Shown here: positions 18,094 through 26,652 of the stretch, one piece after another
How positions within the stretch are numbered: position 1 is the first letter of the stretch
Layout: each line of letters opens with the position of its first letter
Assembly: GCF_039729195.1 (NCBI RefSeq)
Contig: NZ_CP155796.1
Span: 3,596,001-3,660,000 of the forward strand
Reading direction: 5' to 3'
DNA: 64,000 nucleotides
Source: Mycobacterium sp. DL
GTDB taxonomy: Bacteria > Actinomycetota > Actinomycetes > Mycobacteriales > Mycobacteriaceae
Translations under genes and position numbers: made by a program
Notes under the pieces: generated by a model
What the model was told of the DNA's origin: nothing
Databases searched by the model: none
What the model saw: only the letters and a program-made list of their open reading frames with translations

Positions 18094-19694
18094 CCTACGT
18101 GATCACCCAGAACTGTTGCAAGGACGCCAGTTGTGTGCCGGTGTGCCCGGTGGACTGCATTCGGCCGGCCGGCGGCCCCGGCGAGTTCAGCGGTACCGAG
18201 ATGCTCTACATCGACCCGGAGGCATGCATCGACTGCGGCGCCTGCATGGACGAATGTCCTGTTGACGCAATCCACTACGAAGAGGATCTGCCGCCGCATC
18301 TGGAGCGGTTCCGGGAACTCAACGCCGCCTACTTCGAACACCATCCGCTGGAATCGGATTCGACACCGCCGACCAAGCAGCACGCCCCGGTGGCGAGTGG
18401 GTCACTGCGGGTGGCCGTCGTCGGCGCGGGCCCGGCCGCGTGTTACGCCGCAGCCGAACTCGTGGCCATCGACGGCGTGGAGGTCGATCTGTTCGAGCGA
18501 CTGCCCACCCCGTTCGGCCTGATCCGTGCCGGCGTCGCACCCGACCATCAACACACCAAATCGGTGGTCAATCTCTTCAGTTCCGCGTTGGCCGACAAGC
18601 GATTCGGATGCCATCTCAACGTCGAGATCGGCACCCATCTGAGCCATCAGGATCTGCTGGACCATCACCATGCGGTCATCTACGCGGTCGGTTCGTCGAC
18701 CAGTCGCGACCTCGGCATCCCCGGTGAGGACCTGCCGGGCAGCCACCCGGCGTCCGACGTCGTCGGCTGGTACAACGGTCACCCCGACCACGCCCAGCAC
18801 CGGTTCGACCTGTCCGATCGCCGCGCGGTGATCGTCGGCAATGGAAACGTCGCACTCGACGTAGCACGGATGCTCCTGATGGCGCCTGAGGAACTGGCAG
18901 GCACCGACATCGCCGAACACGCACTGGAAGTGTTGTCGCACAGCTCGATCGAGGAGATCGTGATCCTCGCCCGGCGGGGCCCACGGGCCGCGGCGTTCTC
19001 CGTCGGGGAGTTCCTGGCCCTGGGTCACCTGCCCGGCGTCGACGTCATTATCGATGCTCCTGATGCGGACCTGCAGCCGGATCCCGACGACGACTTCGAG
19101 ACGGCCACGAAGTTGGAGATCGCCCGTGAGTACGCACAACGGGAGCCGACACCGGGAAACAAGCGTGTGGTGTTCCGCTTTCACTGTTCACCGGTGGCCG
19201 TCGAGGGCAGCGACCGGGTGACTGCGCTGGCGGTGCGCCGCGGCGAGGACACCGAGGTGATCGAGACGTCGTTGGTGCTGCGCTCCATCGGCTATCGCGC
19301 GGTGCCGCTTCCCGATCTCCCCTTCGATCACGCCACGGGTACGGTGCCCCACGACCGCGGCCGGGTGACCGATGCGGCCGGACAACACCTCGCGGGGGTG
19401 TACGTCACCGGGTGGATCAAGCGCGGTCCGCAGGGCGTGATCGGCACCAATCGATCCTGCGCCGAGGAGACGGTCGCCCAGCTGCTCGCCGATTTCGACG
19501 AGGGCCTCCTCGAGCGGACGGTCGCTGGACGAGAGTCCCTGCGCGCGTTGATGGCCGGGCGCGGGATCACACCGGTGGATTGGAGCGGCTGGCGAGCCAT
19601 CGACACCACCGAGCGCGACCGCGGCACCGCATCGTCACGACCCCGCGTGAAGTTTGTTGCGGTCGAGGACCTTCTCAGCGCCGCGCAACGCTGA
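18090..19694 (+). CDS. fprB: Ferredoxin--NADP reductase with fused N-terminal ferredoxin (FprB type)
   Basis: 534 residues. Residues 1-60 are a bacterial ferredoxin with clusters CCKDASCVPVCPVDC and CIDCGACMDECPVDA; residues ~105-534 are an adrenodoxin-reductase-like flavoprotein with FAD motif VVGAGPAACYAAAEL, PFGLIRAGVAPDH, and NADPH motif VIVGNGNVALDVARML. It matches mycobacterial FprB, which passes electrons from NADPH through FAD to iron-sulphur acceptors. Translational coupling to the F420 oxidoreductase suggests a shared redox pathway. A hairpin follows 7 bp after the stop. Confidence 0.92.
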   Translation: MTYVITQNCCKDASCVPVCPVDCIRPAGGPGEFSGTEMLYIDPEACIDCGACMDECPVDAIHYEEDLPPHLERFRELNAAYFEHHPLESDSTPPTKQHAPVASGSLRVAVVGAGPAACYAAAELVAIDGVEVDLFERLPTPFGLIRAGVAPDHQHTKSVVNLFSSALADKRFGCHLNVEIGTHLSHQDLLDHHHAVIYAVGSSTSRDLGIPGEDLPGSHPASDVVGWYNGHPDHAQHRFDLSDRRAVIVGNGNVALDVARMLLMAPEELAGTDIAEHALEVLSHSSIEEIVILARRGPRAAAFSVGEFLALGHLPGVDVIIDAPDADLQPDPDDDFETATKLEIAREYAQREPTPGNKRVVFRFHCSPVAVEGSDRVTALAVRRGEDTEVIETSLVLRSIGYRAVPLPDLPFDHATGTVPHDRGRVTDAAGQHLAGVYVTGWIKRGPQGVIGTNRSCAEETVAQLLADFDEGLLERTVAGRESLRALMAGRGITPVDWSGWRAIDTTERDRGTASSRPRVKFVAVEDLLSAAQR

Positions 19695-19701
19695 GACTGC
19701 A

Positions 19702-19738
19702 CCCACGGCGACGGCTACTCGCACGTTGCCGCCGTGGG
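19702..19738. terminator. Hairpin between convergent genes
   Basis: CCCACGGC (19702-19709) pairs with GCCGTGGG (19731-19738), an 8-bp GC-rich stem with a 21-nt loop, located between the convergent fprB and DapB-like genes. It could end transcription from both sides. Confidence 0.5.
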
Positions 19739-19741
19739 GGC

Positions 19742-19773
19742 AGTGTCAACGACGGCTAGTGTCAACGACGGCT
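19742..19773. repeat. 16-bp perfect tandem duplication at the DapB-like stop
   Basis: AGTGTCAACGACGGCT occurs twice head to tail (19742-19757 and 19758-19773). The stop codon of the minus-strand gene (19772-19774) overlaps the end of the second copy, so the duplication lies in its 3' flank. Confidence 0.85.
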
Positions 19774-20851
19774 AGAGATTGAAGCGTCCTGCGAATCCCC
19801 GGAGGGGCAGGTCGGCGCTGGTAAGCAGGCCTGGCCGTGCCGCCACGACCGACTTGATCGAGTTCAGCGCCGGCATTCCGGTGACCGTCATGCCGATCGA
19901 GGCGAAACTGGCGGGATCGGACAGATCAACCCCCGGCTTCGGGAAGATCATGTGCTTGTTGTAGATATTCGGGTCACCCTTGATCTGAGTGATGTAGCAG
20001 CCTTTGATATCCCAGCTGGGATCAGTGTGCGGTGTCATCTGCCACTCGAGGTGGGTCTCGACGCGCGGCACACCGTCGACGATGCCCTGGTATTTGATGT
20101 AATTGCCGCCCAGCGAGCCCTTCGGCAACTTGTACCAGCCCAGGTCGACATCCTTGGTGCACGCGCCGAGTTCGTAGCTGAACTTGACCTCGTCGAGCAC
20201 GAGGTCGAAGCAGTCGGCCATCATCAGCACGCTGTCGGCGAACACCCGGGTGTATTTCTCCAGTTTGCCCGGAATCTCCGGATCATCCACGGGCTGGCCG
20301 TAACCCACCTCGATCCAGGTGTCCTTGGAGTGGTGGCAGGAGACATCAACCGACTCGATCGTGGTGATGTTCTCGATGTCGGCGACGTCTGCGGAGCACA
20401 CCACTCCCAGAATCTGGTTCACGCCGGGGTTCATCCCGGTCCCGTAGAACGTCGAACCGCCCTTCTCACAGGCCTCTTGAAGCAACTGGGTCACGGGCTT
20501 GCCGGAGTGGTGCGGATGGTTGCGGTCGCGATGCCAGCCGGTGATCCAGTCTGCCGTGGTCACGATGTTGATCCCCGCCTCGAGGACCCGCACGTAGAGG
20601 TCCTCGTCGGGGAACACACCATGAAAGGTCACGACGTCAGGTCGAGCCGCGATGATCTCGTCGATCGTGCCGGTGGCAATGACGCCGTTGGCCGGCAATC
20701 CGACCAGTTCGCCGGTGTCCCTGCCGACCTTGTCCGGCGAGTAGCAGTGCACGCCGACGAGCTCGAGGTCCGGTTGGGTGGCGATCCGTTTGATCATCTC
20801 CGAGCCGACGTTGCCGGTGGCCACCTGGAATACCTTGATGTGGTCGGTCAT
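19772..20851 (-). CDS. DapB-like NAD(P)-binding dehydrogenase paired with Rieske oxygenase
   Basis: 359 residues, same family as the gene at 9177: N-terminal Rossmann segment VFQVATGNVGSEMIKRIA and SPDKVGRDTGELVG, central DWITGWHRDRNHPHHSGKPV and YGTGMNPGVNQILG. Substrate unknown. Starts 21 bp after the Rieske gene stop and has the ribosome site GAAAGG ahead of the ATG, so the two form an operon that diverges from a TetR regulator. A redox step on the same substrate as the oxygenase is inferred. Confidence 0.86.
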   Translation of the reverse strand: MTDHIKVFQVATGNVGSEMIKRIATQPDLELVGVHCYSPDKVGRDTGELVGLPANGVIATGTIDEIIAARPDVVTFHGVFPDEDLYVRVLEAGINIVTTADWITGWHRDRNHPHHSGKPVTQLLQEACEKGGSTFYGTGMNPGVNQILGVVCSADVADIENITTIESVDVSCHHSKDTWIEVGYGQPVDDPEIPGKLEKYTRVFADSVLMMADCFDLVLDEVKFSYELGACTKDVDLGWYKLPKGSLGGNYIKYQGIVDGVPRVETHLEWQMTPHTDPSWDIKGCYITQIKGDPNIYNKHMIFPKPGVDLSDPASFASIGMTVTGMPALNSIKSVVAARPGLLTSADLPLRGFAGRFNL

Positions 20852-20872
20852 GGAATGCCTTTCTTCGAAAGT

Positions 20873-21907
20873 TCAATTGGTTTCGGCTGCAGCGAGTTCG
20901 GCGGCGCTTCCGCCCTTGCCGTCGGGATAGAACTTCATCGCCCACTTGCGGATCGCGGTGAATCCCTCCAACTCGGAACTGGCGAGCGCCGGTGGGTCGG
21001 AGTAGCGCTGATGGGCCCAGATGTGGATGTCCTGGCTGAACTGCCGGATGACCTCCGCGCCGAAGTCCGTGGCCTTGGCCTCGGCGCGCACCGGGTCGCG
21101 GGTGGCCGATGGTCCTGTCGGCCGTCCGATGTAGACCATGAACCGCACATCGGAGGTGGCATCGTCGACGGGGGTGATCGCGGAGATGGTGCGGTTGTCG
21201 ATCATCCCCCAACTCTTGGTCACCGCGATGCCCAGACCGCCGTTGATCGCTTCGACACCGCTGTTGACGTCTTCGATCTTCTGCCCGTCGTCACCCTCGA
21301 AGGTGATCGTGAAATCCACGTAGGAGACCGGGTCGTCGAAGTCGTGGCGGGTGAACACCGGCACGATCGGAGTGTCGTGGACGTACTTGAAGTGGGCGAA
21401 GTCCACGCCGTTCTCCAACACGTACTGCGGGTGCATCTCGAGACCCTGTCGGAAAAGTCGTTGTTGCGGATAGTAATCCGCGGCGGTGCCGGCGTCACCG
21501 AAGTCGGTGAAGATGTCAGGTGCTTCGAAGAACGGCTCTCGATTGTCGATGTCGTGCCAGATGTACACCGACTCGTTGCGCTCGACGACCGGATAGGTCT
21601 TGATGCGCCGACCGCGATTCGGTCGGTCCTCGTAGGGGATGCACACATTGCGCCCCTGGTGATTCCACTGCCATCCGTGGAACGGGCACTGCAGCACCTC
21701 CCCCTTGACGGTGCCGCCGTAACCGAGGTGGGCGCCGAGGTGTTCGCAGTAGGCGTTCATGACCGTGAGCTCACCCGACTCGGCGCGCCAGGCGATCATC
21801 TCCTGACCGAAGTACTTCATCGTGTGGACGTCACCGACGGCGACCTCGTCGGACCAGGCGACCTGAAACCATCCGGTCGGCTTCATCGACAGGGGCGGCT
21901 TGGCCAT
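20873..21907 (-). CDS. Rieske non-haem iron oxygenase, terminal oxygenase component
   Basis: 344 residues. Rieske [2Fe-2S] ligands are C54 and H56 (CEHLG) and C74 and H77 (CPFHGW); the mononuclear iron site is in NGVDFAHFKYVHD. The size and layout resemble KshA-type (3-ketosteroid 9-alpha-hydroxylase) oxygenases, but sequence is only family-level similar, so substrate is open (sterol, lipid or aromatic). No reductase gene is adjacent; fprB lies 1.2 kb away on the other strand. The open frame continues to 22381 but the ATG at 21905-21907 preceded by AAGGGA is the natural start. Confidence 0.88.
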   Translation of the reverse strand: MAKPPLSMKPTGWFQVAWSDEVAVGDVHTMKYFGQEMIAWRAESGELTVMNAYCEHLGAHLGYGGTVKGEVLQCPFHGWQWNHQGRNVCIPYEDRPNRGRRIKTYPVVERNESVYIWHDIDNREPFFEAPDIFTDFGDAGTAADYYPQQRLFRQGLEMHPQYVLENGVDFAHFKYVHDTPIVPVFTRHDFDDPVSYVDFTITFEGDDGQKIEDVNSGVEAINGGLGIAVTKSWGMIDNRTISAITPVDDATSDVRFMVYIGRPTGPSATRDPVRAEAKATDFGAEVIRQFSQDIHIWAHQRYSDPPALASSELEGFTAIRKWAMKFYPDGKGGSAAELAAAETN

Positions 21908-21930
21908 CAACAATCCCTTCGCATCGCTTC

Positions 21931-21984
21931 GGTTTCGAATAGTAGAGCCTTCAATGAAAGAAGCATAGTGGGTTCTACGAAACC
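21931..21984. promoter_or_regulatory. Inverted repeat, candidate TetR operator
   Basis: GGTTTCG (21931-21937) and CGAAACC (21978-21984) are perfect 7-bp inverted arms in the 93-bp gap between the divergent Rieske and TetR genes; TAGTAGAGCC on the left and GGTTCTA on the right extend the dyad imperfectly. Its location suggests control of both genes by the TetR protein. Confidence 0.55.
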
Positions 21985-22000
21985 AAGCTATCCTCGCGGG

Positions 22001-22636
22001 ATGACCGAGGTACGTGCGACGACCGGGATGCCCGCCCGCCGCACCAACCGGCGCGGTCAGGCGACCCGCGAGAACATGCTCGAAGCAGCGCTGCGCTCGC
22101 TCGCCTCCGGTGACCCCGGATCGGTGTCGGCCAATCGGATCGCCAAGGACATCGGCGCCACCTGGGGCGCGGTGCAGTACCAGTTCGGGGACGCCGACGG
22201 CTTCTGGGCCGCGGTGCTGCATCGCACCGCGGAACGCCGCGCCGAGATCTTCTCCACGGTCGACGAGTCCGCGCCTCTTCGCGACCGCGTCGCGGGAATC
22301 ATCGATGTCTTGTATCACGGCCTGGCAGAGCCGGATTCGCGCGCGATCGAGAACCTGCGCGCCGCCCTCCCCCGCGATCACGGCGAGCTGGAGCGGTTGT
22401 ATCCCCAGACCGCCGCCGAACTCTATTCGTGGGGTCAGTCGTGGCTGCAGACCTGTCGCAACGCATTTGCCGGCCTCGACGTCGACCCCGAACGGGTCCG
22501 TGAGGTCGCCGCCCTCATCCCCGGCGCGATGCGCGGCCTCGTGTCCGAGCGGCAGCTCGGTTCCTATGCCGATCTCGAAGTCGCGCGGCGAGGTCTGACC
22601 AATGCGCTGGTCGCCTATCTGCAGGCACCGTGTTGA
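22001..22636 (+). CDS. TetR-family regulator of the Rieske operon
   Basis: 211 residues. The helix-turn-helix is at about residues 20-65 (RENMLEAALRSLASGDPGSV then ANRIAKDIGATWGAVQYQFG), with a helical ligand-binding C-terminus. ATG at 22001 lies 93 bp from the divergent Rieske gene. A longer open frame to its left is antisense to the Rieske and DapB-like genes and is rejected. Its stop codon (22634-22636) directly abuts the restored end of azlD on the other strand. Confidence 0.88.
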   Translation: MTEVRATTGMPARRTNRRGQATRENMLEAALRSLASGDPGSVSANRIAKDIGATWGAVQYQFGDADGFWAAVLHRTAERRAEIFSTVDESAPLRDRVAGIIDVLYHGLAEPDSRAIENLRAALPRDHGELERLYPQTAAELYSWGQSWLQTCRNAFAGLDVDPERVREVAALIPGAMRGLVSERQLGSYADLEVARRGLTNALVAYLQAPC

Positions 22637-22962
22637 TCAGCCCCACACGGACATCAACGTCACATAACACGTGGTACCGATCAGGATGCTGAGCAACGCA
22701 TTGGCCCGCACAGGTGTAGGCCCGCGGTCAGCCCCACGGCGATCGCCAGCCACCACATCTGCCGAGCCGTCTCACCCGCCACCGTCTGCAGCGTGTAGAT
22801 CGCCAAGATCAGCATGACCCCGACGGGCATGTGCACGCTGAGGTACTTGACGACGGCACTGTCGCGCATCGGCGCCAGCGCGGCGAACGGCAGCGCCCTC
22901 AGCGCCCACGTCACCGCGGCGCTCACCACCACGAGCAGCAGGATGTAACCGTTGTCAGGCAT
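22637..22962 (-). pseudogene. azlD: AzlD-type branched-chain amino acid exporter subunit, frameshifted
   Basis: The uninterrupted frame codes for 93 residues with three membrane helices typical of AzlD, but ends in the non-family tail HLCGPMRCSAS (stop at 22681). After residues GLTAGLHL, the next frame reads RANALLSILIGTTCYVTLMS and then VWG, stopping at 22637-22639; this is the usual AzlD C-terminal helix and gives the normal ~108 residues. One base (probably a G in a TGG codon near 22710) is missing. The restored stop touches the TetR stop exactly. Either a recent inactivation or a base-calling error. Start overlaps azlC by 8 bp. Confidence 0.82.
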
Positions 22963-23656
22963 GTTCAGCCCTGCGCTGCACCCACAGCCGCAGCATCAGC
23001 GCCGCGGCGAATCCGGCGAACGCACACACCAGCATCTGCCCGGGGAACAACAGCCACGCTGCAACGGCACACAGGGCCGCGACCACTGCGGTGAGCCGGT
23101 CCGGGCGCTGCCGGTAGGCATCGATCGCCAACACGATGAACAGCGCGGTCAGCGCAAAATCCAGGCCCTCGAGCCGTTCGATCGGCAGCGCCTCGCCGAC
23201 CAGCCCGCCCAAGCCGGCGCCGGTGACCCACAGCAGGTGAAAGCACAGTTGCATGAACAGGATCGGACGAGTGGTCCAGGTGGCCGCCGCCGGGCTCACA
23301 CCGACGGCATACGCCTCGTCGGACAGTGTGTAGGTGCTGTACAGCTTCGCCGCCACGCCTTTGACGCGTTGCAACGGAAACGACAGCGCATAGAACACGT
23401 GCCGGGAGTTGACGACAAACGTCGTCAGCGCGACTCCCGCCACCGGGGCCGCCGTCGCGGCGAGATGCACCATCAGGAACTCCAGCGACCCGGCGTAGAT
23501 GACCGCCGCGAACACCGGCGCCCACCACCAGTCCAGTCCCGCGTGCACGACAAGAAAACCCAGCGCCATTCCCAGCGGGATGAACGCCATCCCGATCGGA
23601 GCGGACAGCGCCAGCACGCGGCGCATCGAATGCTCGGGATCGGGGATGGGCGGCAC
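22955..23656 (-). CDS. azlC: AzlC family branched-chain amino acid exporter, large subunit
   Basis: 233 residues, about six to seven membrane helices, with the AzlC N-terminal segment (SAPIGMAFIPLGMALGFLVV) and conserved SLEFLMVHLAA and NSRHVFYALSF motifs. Together with AzlD it exports branched-chain amino acids or azaleucine. Overlaps azlD by 8 bp. Confidence 0.9.
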   Translation of the reverse strand: MPPIPDPEHSMRRVLALSAPIGMAFIPLGMALGFLVVHAGLDWWWAPVFAAVIYAGSLEFLMVHLAATAAPVAGVALTTFVVNSRHVFYALSFPLQRVKGVAAKLYSTYTLSDEAYAVGVSPAAATWTTRPILFMQLCFHLLWVTGAGLGGLVGEALPIERLEGLDFALTALFIVLAIDAYRQRPDRLTAVVAALCAVAAWLLFPGQMLVCAFAGFAAALMLRLWVQRRAEHA

Positions 23657-23754
23657 GAGCGACAGGCTAGCTTTTCACGACTGGACATCGTCGACGAATG
23701 GCTTCAGCGTAGCCCTTCGGCGACCGGCCGGATGCCTCCGTGCTGGTGGATCAG

Positions 23755-26478
23755 TCAGGCTGCGATACCGAATGAGGCTGCAGCGCCGAGGATTCCGACG
23801 GAATCGAACGCGTCGGCGATCGCGCCGAGTTGCGGGCCGGTGAACCCGAGCGCCGTCGCGGCGCTGAGCACCGCGGCGCGACCGTCGGTGAACACCGCGC
23901 CGGGGCTCAGCCGGTACAGGGAGTGGTAGAACACCCGGGCCCAGGTTTCGTCGGAGACACCGCTGGTGGCAGCGGCCGTCATCATCCGATAGGCCGCGTG
24001 GCCGAAGATGGTGCTGTTGACGTGTTCGCCGCCGTCGTCGCCCGACCCGGTGTAGCGAGTGGCGTAGTGGTCGCGGTAGGGCCCGTACGCGGTGGTCACC
24101 GACCTGGGGTCGGCGAGATTGCGCACGACCCCGTAGTCGGAGTCCTCACCGAAGCGCCACCGGTCGGCACCGGCCTTTCCTTCGATCAGGGCGCCGAGGA
24201 TGTCGGCATACGCTTCGTTGAGCGCGCCGGGCTCGCCGTAGTCGAGCACCGATCCGCCGTCGCCGACAACGTAACTCACCACTGCGTGCGTGAACTCGTG
24301 TCCGACCACGTCGAGCGCCGCCTGCAGGTATCCACTGTCCCCGTAGCCGAACTGCTGGCGGGTGGGATCCCAGAACGCGTTGGCGTAGCCGCCCACCGAC
24401 GTGCGCGGGTTGTAGCGGATGCTGACCTCGATGAGCGCACCCGCACCGTCGAACGATGTCCGGCCGAGCACGTCCTCGAAGTAGTCGTAGACGACCGCGG
24501 TGTTGGCATGTGCGGACACCGCGCCTTTGTCCCAGGTGAACCAGCTGCGTTTGACCGCCGTCCCGGGCAGCACCGGTCCACCGAGACCGAAGAACGAGTA
24601 CGACGTCCGGTAGGTCGTGATGTTCCGGGTGCTGTCCGACATCGTGAGATTCGTGAAGAAGAACACCCGGTTGGATTCGACGGTGATGCTGCGCTGCTCA
24701 CCGAGCCAATCGGTGGCCACACTGACCACAGCGGCGTCCTGCCCGTTCGTGAGGGAGACGATGACGTCGCCCGCGTTGATCCCGTCGGCGTGGATCAGGT
24801 AGGTCGTCCCGGACGGCGTCATGTCCCCGGTGTCCGGAAGCTGCAGCACCACCCGCCACGCCAAGCTGGGCGCTACCAGGTCGTCGAGAGCGTGGACGAC
24901 GAGCTCGCTGGTGAATGTGCTTCGAGTGAGCAAGGTTTCAAGGGTGTCGCCGTAAGCACCCGAGCCGAGGTAGGCGGTACCGGCGATGAGGCGGATCTCG
25001 GAATCTTCGTCAACCGTGTCGGCGGGGGTCACGTCGAATCCCTCGGCCAGCCCGCGGTAGTTGTTGAACAGACCGGTGACAGCGCCATCGGCGTCGGTCA
25101 CCAGGACGACATCGCTGCCGAGAACCTGGATTCCGCCGATGCTTTCGCCGAAGCGGTAGAACTTCTCGAGGCTGTTTCCGACCCCCGCGCGGGTGGCGGT
25201 GATGGCCGCCGCGTCGACGAAACCCAGGGCGGCGCCCAGCGTGGGGGCGACGGCGTTCATCACCGCTGCGGCGTCGGCGGCCGTGGTCACCACCCGGTCG
25301 GTGAAGCGTCCGCTGATGACAGCCACCCCACCTCGGGAGTCGGTGGTCACCTCCACACCGTCGCGCGACAGCACCTCGACGAGGTCGAGGGTCGCCAGAT
25401 CGTCGATCCGAGAAGGTGACGGCGCGTCGACGACGATGGTCACCCGGGTGGGGCCGGTGACGCCGAGAAGGCCGAGCAATCCGTGGACGTGGAAGGGGTT
25501 GCCGACGGAGTCGTCGATGACGATCGTGAATCGATCGCCGCGAAGGGCGGTCTCGGCATCTGGGGTGTAGGTGAAGTGACCGAACGCGTCGACGACCACG
25601 GTGCCGTGTTCCGGCGCCGCGGCGACGGTGTAGGTGAGTGCGGTGTCGTCGTAGTCGACGGCGTTGAGGCTGCCGGTGACCACACCGTCGGGCCCCGGCC
25701 CGGAGGTCGTCGCCTCAGCGGTGGGCCGCTGGTTGTTCAGGATGTACTGGCTCTGACGGACCGCGAGCCAGAGGGATTGCACGAGCGCCGACACCGGCGT
25801 CGCGGGCACCGGCAAACCGTCGGCCAGTCGCGCGAGCCCGACCCAGGTGAGTACATCGGTCACGATGGTGTCGACGGTCACCGGTCGCGCGGCGACGAGG
25901 GTGCGCAGCGTCGGGGCACTGTCCGCAAGTGCCGGCATCGCGAGTTCCCTCATGACCGGCTGCGGCGTCGGGGCAGCCGGCACCACCTCGTGGGACTCGC
26001 CCGTCGCAGCTGGACCGCTCCACGTGTGCTCGACGGCGCCGTTGGGCTCCTCGGCGGCCGGCTGCTCGTCGGACGTCACCGGCTCCGGGGATTTCCGCGG
26101 TTCGCGGGTCGACCCGGCCCCCGCGCTGTCGGTGGGAGTCGCGACGGCGGCTGTGTCGGACTCGTCGGATTGCTCGATCTCGTCGACGTCACCGGTCTCG
26201 CTGGTCTCGTCGGTCTCGCCGGCCTCGTCGTCGGGTTCGCGTGTGGCGTCGGTGTCAGCGACGCCGGCGGAGGCCCCTGCGCCGTCCCTCTTGGGGCTGA
26301 CCGAGGGCTGAGATGAGTCAGAAGACGGTGACGACTCAGAAGACGGGGAGTCAGAAGTCGGGGAGTCAGAAGACGATGACGAATCGGACGGAGTTGCGGC
26401 CGCGACGCCCGGACCGACCGCCAGGCTCACCGCGATGCCGATCAGGACTACACCGGCGTAGAGCCTGCGCGTGGCCAC
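23755..26478 (-). CDS. Secreted M4 (thermolysin-type) metalloprotease with Ser/Asp-rich leader
   Basis: 907 residues from the GTG at 26478, preceded by a GGGGGG ribosome site (ATG alternatives lie upstream at 26502 and 26538). A signal peptide (residues ~5-30, ending AAATPS) is followed by a low-complexity Ser/Asp/Pro tract, then a VCBS/cadherin-like beta domain (TYTVAAAPEHGTVVVDAFGH, FTYTP), an FTP-like propeptide, and an M4 domain with HEFTH at about residue 727, the third zinc ligand in GALNEAYADILG and the catalytic histidine in HVNSTIFGH. M4 proteases are uncommon in mycobacteria; probable cell-wall or secreted protease with N-terminal propeptide. Confidence 0.88.
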   Translation of the reverse strand: MATRRLYAGVVLIGIAVSLAVGPGVAAATPSDSSSSSDSPTSDSPSSESSPSSDSSQPSVSPKRDGAGASAGVADTDATREPDDEAGETDETSETGDVDEIEQSDESDTAAVATPTDSAGAGSTREPRKSPEPVTSDEQPAAEEPNGAVEHTWSGPAATGESHEVVPAAPTPQPVMRELAMPALADSAPTLRTLVAARPVTVDTIVTDVLTWVGLARLADGLPVPATPVSALVQSLWLAVRQSQYILNNQRPTAEATTSGPGPDGVVTGSLNAVDYDDTALTYTVAAAPEHGTVVVDAFGHFTYTPDAETALRGDRFTIVIDDSVGNPFHVHGLLGLLGVTGPTRVTIVVDAPSPSRIDDLATLDLVEVLSRDGVEVTTDSRGGVAVISGRFTDRVVTTAADAAAVMNAVAPTLGAALGFVDAAAITATRAGVGNSLEKFYRFGESIGGIQVLGSDVVLVTDADGAVTGLFNNYRGLAEGFDVTPADTVDEDSEIRLIAGTAYLGSGAYGDTLETLLTRSTFTSELVVHALDDLVAPSLAWRVVLQLPDTGDMTPSGTTYLIHADGINAGDVIVSLTNGQDAAVVSVATDWLGEQRSITVESNRVFFFTNLTMSDSTRNITTYRTSYSFFGLGGPVLPGTAVKRSWFTWDKGAVSAHANTAVVYDYFEDVLGRTSFDGAGALIEVSIRYNPRTSVGGYANAFWDPTRQQFGYGDSGYLQAALDVVGHEFTHAVVSYVVGDGGSVLDYGEPGALNEAYADILGALIEGKAGADRWRFGEDSDYGVVRNLADPRSVTTAYGPYRDHYATRYTGSGDDGGEHVNSTIFGHAAYRMMTAAATSGVSDETWARVFYHSLYRLSPGAVFTDGRAAVLSAATALGFTGPQLGAIADAFDSVGILGAAASFGIAA

Positions 26479-26652
26479 ATCGACCCCCCATGGTTGATCC
26501 ATTCGGATCGCGGCACGTCGAGCAGACCGCCGTAGCACGGAAATTTACCACCCCGTAGCAAACTCCCGAGGCTTCTACGACGGATACGATCAACAGGAGG
26601 CTCGGTCGAGCCTGAAATCCGTTGCCGGACACACAACCTCTACTCTGGGCCG

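Noticed and set aside
19952..22636. 894-residue plus-strand frame across the DapB-like and Rieske genes
   Set aside because: Its left part is the antisense of the two minus-strand genes in GC-rich DNA; only the TetR segment from 22001 is real.
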